From: Micromonospora sp. WMMD1102
GTDB lineage: Bacteria; Actinomycetota; Actinomycetes; Mycobacteriales; Micromonosporaceae
Direction: 5' to 3'
Assembly: GCF_029626265.1 (NCBI RefSeq)
Contig: NZ_JARUBN010000001.1
Span: 1,612,001-1,676,000 of the forward strand
DNA: 64,000 bases
How positions within the stretch are numbered: the first letter of the stretch is position 1; each line of letters begins with the position of its first letter. A model generated the notes under the pieces. The model was not told the origin of the DNA. It worked only from the letters and a program-made list of their open reading frames with translations, and made no database searches. Of this stretch, positions 61,401 to 64,000 are shown piece after piece. Made by a program: the position numbers and the translations under genes.

Positions 61401-63685
61401 ACCGGATCAAGATCGTCGACGCGCGGTCCGGCGAGTGGGTCTGGAAGCGGATGGCGGACGTCGCCCCGGGGGACCTGGTGCCGATCCAGCTCGGCACGCT
61501 TGTCGGCGAGCCGCGTCGGGTGCCGCTGCCAGTGCTCGACCAGGCGTACTACGCAGGCGATCGTCGGCTGCACGCGCCCGACCAGGTCGACACGGACCTC
61601 GCCGAACTGGTCGGCTACTTCATGGGCGACGGCAGCCTGCACGCCGAAGGTCTGCGGTTCTGCGTCGCCGACACCGATCTGGACGTCGTCGAACGGCTCC
61701 GGGTGCTGAGCAAGGGGCTTTTCGGTTTGGAGCCGGTCGTCACGGCACGGACCGGCTACCAGGAGGTGACGCTGCAGTCGGTGCGGTTGGCCCGGTGGTG
61801 GCAGGCGGCCGGATTCGCCAAGACCCTGCCGCAGGCCGACCACACCGGCAAGGGCTGGTCCCCCAGGGTGCCGTCGGCGGTCCTGGAAACCAACGACCCC
61901 GCCGTGTACGCGGCGTTCCTGCGCGGTCTGTTCGAGGCGGACGGCAGTGTCGCCGCCGGTGTGCCGGCTGTCTCGACGTCGACCGAATCGTTCGCCGCCG
62001 AGGTCCGGACGCTGCTGCTCACGCTCGGGATGGCCAGCACCACCCGGCGGACGACAAGCGGTATGGGCTCCGACATCTGGCAGGTTCGGCTGCGCAACAT
62101 GGAGCACGCCCTGGCATTCGAGGAGGTGGTCGGCTTCATCGGAGAGCGCAAGGCTCGCCTGCTGGTCGTCGAGCCGACCCAGACCGGCAACCGGGACCGG
62201 ATTCACCTGCCTGCCGGGCTCTGGGACCTGCTCGTGCCGGCCGGCCACGAACTGCGTGACGCGGTCACCCAGTCGATTCGCAAGACCGGCGGAGTGCCCC
62301 GGGCAGTGGCGATGCGGCTCTTCGCCGAGACCGGTGACGACCGGCTCGGGCATGCGCTCGGCTACCTCTTCGAGACGGTCGCGGCAAACGAGGACGGCGG
62401 AATCCAGCCGACGTACGACCTGTCGGTGCCGGAGAACGTCACCTACGTCGCCAGCGGCTTCGTCAGCCACAACACCATCGGGCTGATGATGGACTGCGAC
62501 ACCACCGGGGTCGAGCCGGACCTCGCGCTCGTCAAGTTCAAGAAGCTGGTCGGCGGCGGCTCGATGCAGATCGTCAACCAGACCGTGCCGCGCGCCCTGC
62601 GCAGCCTCGGCTACCCCGAGGAGCAGGTCGAGGCCATCGTCGAGCACATCTCCGAGCACGGCCACGTGGTCGACGCGCCGGGGCTGAAGCCGGAGCACTA
62701 CGCCGTCTTCGACTGCGCGATGGGGCAGCGCTCGATCGCCCCGATGGGGCACGTCCGGATGATGGCGGCGGTGCAGCCGTTCATCTCCGGCGCGATCTCC
62801 AAGACGGTCAACATGCCGGAGTCGGCGACCGTCGAGGAGGTCGAGGAGATCTACTTCGAGGGCTGGAAGCTCGGCCTCAAGGCGCTGGCGATCTATCGGG
62901 ACAACTGCAAGGTCGGCCAGCCGCTCTCCGCCGCCAAGAAGGAGCCGGAGAAGGCGGTCGAGCCGGTCGCGGTGGAGAAGGCGGTCGAGAAGGTCGTCGA
63001 GTACCGGCCGGTGCGCAAGCGGCTGCCGAAGAAGCGGCCCTCCGAGACGGTCTCGTTCTCGGTCGGCGGTGCCGAGGGCTACCTCACCGCCTCGTCCTAC
63101 CCGGACGACGGCCTCGGCGAGGTCTTCCTGAAGATGTCGAAGCAGGGCTCCACGCTGGCCGGGGTGATGGACGCCTTCTCGGTGGCCATCTCGATCGGCC
63201 TGCAGTACGGCGTTCCGCTGGAGACGTACGTCAGCAAGTTCACGAACATGCGGTTCGAGCCGGCCGGGATGACCGACGACCCGGACATCCGGATGGCCGC
63301 CTCGGTGATGGACTACATCTTCCGCCGGCTGGCACTGGACTTCCTGCCCTACGAGCGCCGCGCCGAGCTGGGCATCTTCACGGCCAAGGAGCGGGCCGCG
63401 CAGCTGCGGGCCGAGGCCGAGGCGGAAGGCGCGGTGGACCTCGCCGCGATGGCCGCCTCGGCGCCGGTGGAGACCGCCAAGCCGGAGCCGGCGGCTGCGG
63501 AGCCGCCGGTCGCGGCGGCGCCGGACCGCTCGGCGGTGCAGGCCGGCTCCTCCACCGAACTGCTGGAGGCGGTACTCGGCACCGCGGCCGACGCCCCGCT
63601 CTGCTTCACCTGCGGCACCAAGATGCGGCCGGCCGGCAGTTGTTACGTCTGCGAGGGCTGCGGCTCGACCTCCGGTTGCAGCTGA
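58460..63685 (+). CDS. nrdJ: Class II (B12-dependent) ribonucleotide reductase precursor with two inteins
   Basis: 1741-residue precursor; 954 after removal of two inteins. Makes dNTPs without oxygen using adenosylcobalamin. Extein 1 ends SPQQVSA; extein 2 starts CFILAVDDSMDSILDWY and contains KGGSGSGVNLSRIR, NPCSEYLHLDNSSCNLASLN and ends ASVLAPTG; extein 3 starts TIGLMMDCDTTG. The C-terminus has a cysteine cluster (CFTCGTKM, CYVCEGCGS). The ATG at 58460 has AGGGGG eight bases before; a GTG at 58439 would add 7 residues. It is cotranscribed with nrdR and followed by a hairpin terminator. Confidence 0.96.
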   Translation: MSGEGVTASRSRGRATSAAAGLKVERVWTTEGVHPYDEVVWERRDVVMTNWRDGSINFEQRGVEFPESWSVNAANIVTTKYFRGAVGTPEREWSLKQLIDRVVQTYRAAGEQHGYFASPADAEVFAHELTWMLLHQVFSFNSPVWFNVGTASPQQVSACQPYDSLVSTPGGLVPIGRLVEENAVGTKVYDAHGLTRILAVKANGVKDVLRLHTKAGYTLDVTADHLVWKSTGEESGQFVPAGTLVAGDELQWHRRDAHGEDEIQLREIAEAALAGWMQSDGFVGQYPHGTNRSLTIEAITVNDYELDWVVTAIDEVFPGAHRHEREVATQDENLDCRRTRLYGEHLRPFVDKWGLLNRGTAMEVPAALFAAPLPVVAAYLKSIFQAEGYVSARESSTRVAVDMVSEKLVRGLQRLLLRFGIFSRVSYKADKREDRLGCWSLGIQNDGDRQIFADEIGFVDVWKSDRLEQGFGKPGRAAKPTKRLQIDRIERLGPMEVYDIQTESGEYLSDNLRVHNCFILAVDDSMDSILDWYKEEGLIFKGGSGSGVNLSRIRSSKELLSSGGTASGPVSFMRGADASAGTIKSGGATRRAAKMVILDVDHPDVEEFVLTKAREEHKIRALRDAGFDMDLGGSDIVSVQYQNANNSVRVSDEFMRAVQDSGKFDLRGRLDGAVIETIDAKGLFRTISQAAWECADPGLQYDDTINDWHTCPETGRITASNPCSEYLHLDNSSCNLASLNLMKFLRADGGFEVAKFVRSVELVITAMDISICFADFPTEKIGETTRAYRQLGIGYANLGALLMATGHPYDSESGRSVAAAITSLMTGTAYRRSAELAGVVGSYDGYARNAEPHKRVMRKHAAANDAIKPTGAVATEIVREATRQWTQGNKVGDKHGWRNAQASVLAPTGCLTPDTLVTTDRGLTRLGEIGDVYGDRWQDLDMRVSTDEGARRATKFFVNGEEPTRRVVTAGGYAIQGTLAHRIKIVDARSGEWVWKRMADVAPGDLVPIQLGTLVGEPRRVPLPVLDQAYYAGDRRLHAPDQVDTDLAELVGYFMGDGSLHAEGLRFCVADTDLDVVERLRVLSKGLFGLEPVVTARTGYQEVTLQSVRLARWWQAAGFAKTLPQADHTGKGWSPRVPSAVLETNDPAVYAAFLRGLFEADGSVAAGVPAVSTSTESFAAEVRTLLLTLGMASTTRRTTSGMGSDIWQVRLRNMEHALAFEEVVGFIGERKARLLVVEPTQTGNRDRIHLPAGLWDLLVPAGHELRDAVTQSIRKTGGVPRAVAMRLFAETGDDRLGHALGYLFETVAANEDGGIQPTYDLSVPENVTYVASGFVSHNTIGLMMDCDTTGVEPDLALVKFKKLVGGGSMQIVNQTVPRALRSLGYPEEQVEAIVEHISEHGHVVDAPGLKPEHYAVFDCAMGQRSIAPMGHVRMMAAVQPFISGAISKTVNMPESATVEEVEEIYFEGWKLGLKALAIYRDNCKVGQPLSAAKKEPEKAVEPVAVEKAVEKVVEYRPVRKRLPKKRPSETVSFSVGGAEGYLTASSYPDDGLGEVFLKMSKQGSTLAGVMDAFSVAISIGLQYGVPLETYVSKFTNMRFEPAGMTDDPDIRMAASVMDYIFRRLALDFLPYERRAELGIFTAKERAAQLRAEAEAEGAVDLAAMAASAPVETAKPEPAAAEPPVAAAPDRSAVQAGSSTELLEAVLGTAADAPLCFTCGTKMRPAGSCYVCEGCGSTSGCS
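58934..60007 (+). other. NrdJ intein 1 (358 aa, LAGLIDADG)
   Basis: Starts CQPYDSLVSTPGGLV, block B YTLDVTADHLVW, ends EYLSDNLRVHN, with extein Cys+1. That Cys is C159 of mature NrdJ, one of the redox cysteines of the active site. The endonuclease motifs are LAGWMQSDGFV and LKSIFQAEGYV; the second has Glu in place of the usual Asp. It probably still splices; nuclease activity is less certain. Confidence 0.94.
61187..62473 (+). other. NrdJ intein 2 (429 aa, LAGLIDADG)
   Basis: Starts CLTPDTLVTTDRGLTRL, block B YAIQGTLAHRIKI, ends NVTYVASGFVSHN, with extein Thr+1 in the LAPTG/TIG phosphate-binding loop. Endonuclease motifs LVGYFMGDGSL and LRGLFEADGSV both keep acidic residues. Mature NrdJ insertion point is before T552. 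Confidence 0.94.
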
Positions 63686-63753
63686 TGTCGGACCGAACCG
63701 CCTCGGCCGCGAGAACCGGCCCGAGTTAGTCAGGACCGCAAATCGTTGCGACA

Positions 63754-63786
63754 GACGGGGAGCCGGCGCCGAGCCGGCTCCCCGTC
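63754..63786 (+). terminator. Hairpin terminator after nrdJ
   Basis: GACGGGGAGCCGGC and GCCGGCTCCCCGTC pair perfectly around GCCGA, 69 bases after the nrdJ stop. Confidence 0.8.
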
Positions 63787-63927
63787 CGGCCGTCGGGGAC
63801 CCGGTCGAATCCTCAAGGGTGCGACCGACGGGATCCCGACTGTTGACGGTCACGAGGTGAGCAGGGACACCTCCCGCCACACCCGATGTGGACGGACTGC
63901 TACCCGACCCGCTGCGATCATCGGGAC

Positions 63928-64000
63928 ATGACGATCGCCACCACGTATGCCGAGTTCGGCTCCCGCGAGGCGCGGGGCGTCTCGCCCGCCTACGAGCGGC
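63928..64000 (+). CDS. DUF2332-like protein, start only
   Basis: Only 24 codons lie in the window. They read MTIATTYAEFGSREARGVSP then AYER, like the start of DUF2332 proteins (YRRFAEREARGxSPLY). The right edge cuts the gene. Function of the family is unknown. Confidence 0.5.
   Translation, partial: MTIATTYAEFGSREARGVSPAYER

Noticed and set aside
59090..63880. Minus-strand frame of nearly 1600 codons opposite nrdJ
   Set aside because: Shadow of the nrdJ coding strand with low-complexity Arg/Gly/Leu composition and no recognisable domain.

Overview
This 64 kb window is very GC-rich, uses many GTG starts and four-base stop/start overlaps, and carries the gene order recA-recX-rny-gluABCD-miaB-miaA-dapF-hflX-lexA-nrdR-nrdJ, which is typical of Actinomycetota. 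DUF3046 before recA, a LysM gene divergent from lexA, nrdAB under a cobalamin riboswitch and intein-bearing recA and nrdJ fit a filamentous actinomycete, most likely Micromonosporaceae. The family assignment is inference; no 16S gene is present.

Left third (1-24.7 kb). An Lhr-type helicase runs off the left edge. A complete Mrp cation/proton antiporter operon (mrpA with fused B, then C, D, E, F, G) follows with every junction overlapping. Next come a small secreted protein, a two-gene operon pairing an aldonolactone-oxidase-like flavoprotein with an Anabaena-sensory-rhodopsin-transducer-like protein, two CNNM/CBS membrane proteins with a Spo0M-like protein, and a LeuE exporter overlapping a flavin-reductase-fold/GNAT fusion. 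That fusion has an 11-copy 18-bp repeat and is divergent from a MocR regulator. The covalent uracil-DNA glycosylase UdgX, an acyl-CoA dehydrogenase, an MFS transporter and DUF3046 complete the region.

Middle (24.7-41.1 kb). recA carries both a LexA box and a PafBC-type promoter motif and is interrupted by a LAGLIDADG intein after Gly205. recX and a BKACE-like gene follow. RNase Y is preceded by three tiny ORFs, two of them copies of an 80-bp tandem duplication, each linked to the next and finally to rny by an ATGA overlap. A glutamate ABC importer (gluABCD) lies on the minus strand. A selenocysteine tRNA gene comes next, beside a TrmB/LuxR-type regulator overlapping a small secreted cysteine-rich protein. 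The class Ia ribonucleotide reductase nrdAB is read leftwards from a cobalamin riboswitch.

Right third (41.1-64 kb). A DUF2277 gene, miaB, a secreted CBM2-pectate lyase with a LacI-type palindrome upstream, a DUF349 protein, a LigB-like protein, miaA, dapF, NAD-malic enzyme, a TPR membrane protein, hflX and a membrane-anchored repeat-tailed protein lead to the SOS module. There lexA and a LysM cell-division-suppressor-like gene diverge around two LexA boxes. Two NrdR boxes spaced 32 bp precede nrdR-nrdJ. NrdJ, the B12-dependent class II reductase, carries two inteins. The window ends in the start of a DUF2332-like gene.

The main functional theme is DNA damage and dNTP supply: LexA, RecA, RecX, UdgX and the SOS LysM protein on one side, and two ribonucleotide reductases controlled by NrdR and by B12 on the other. 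Three inteins sit in the active sites of RecA and NrdJ.
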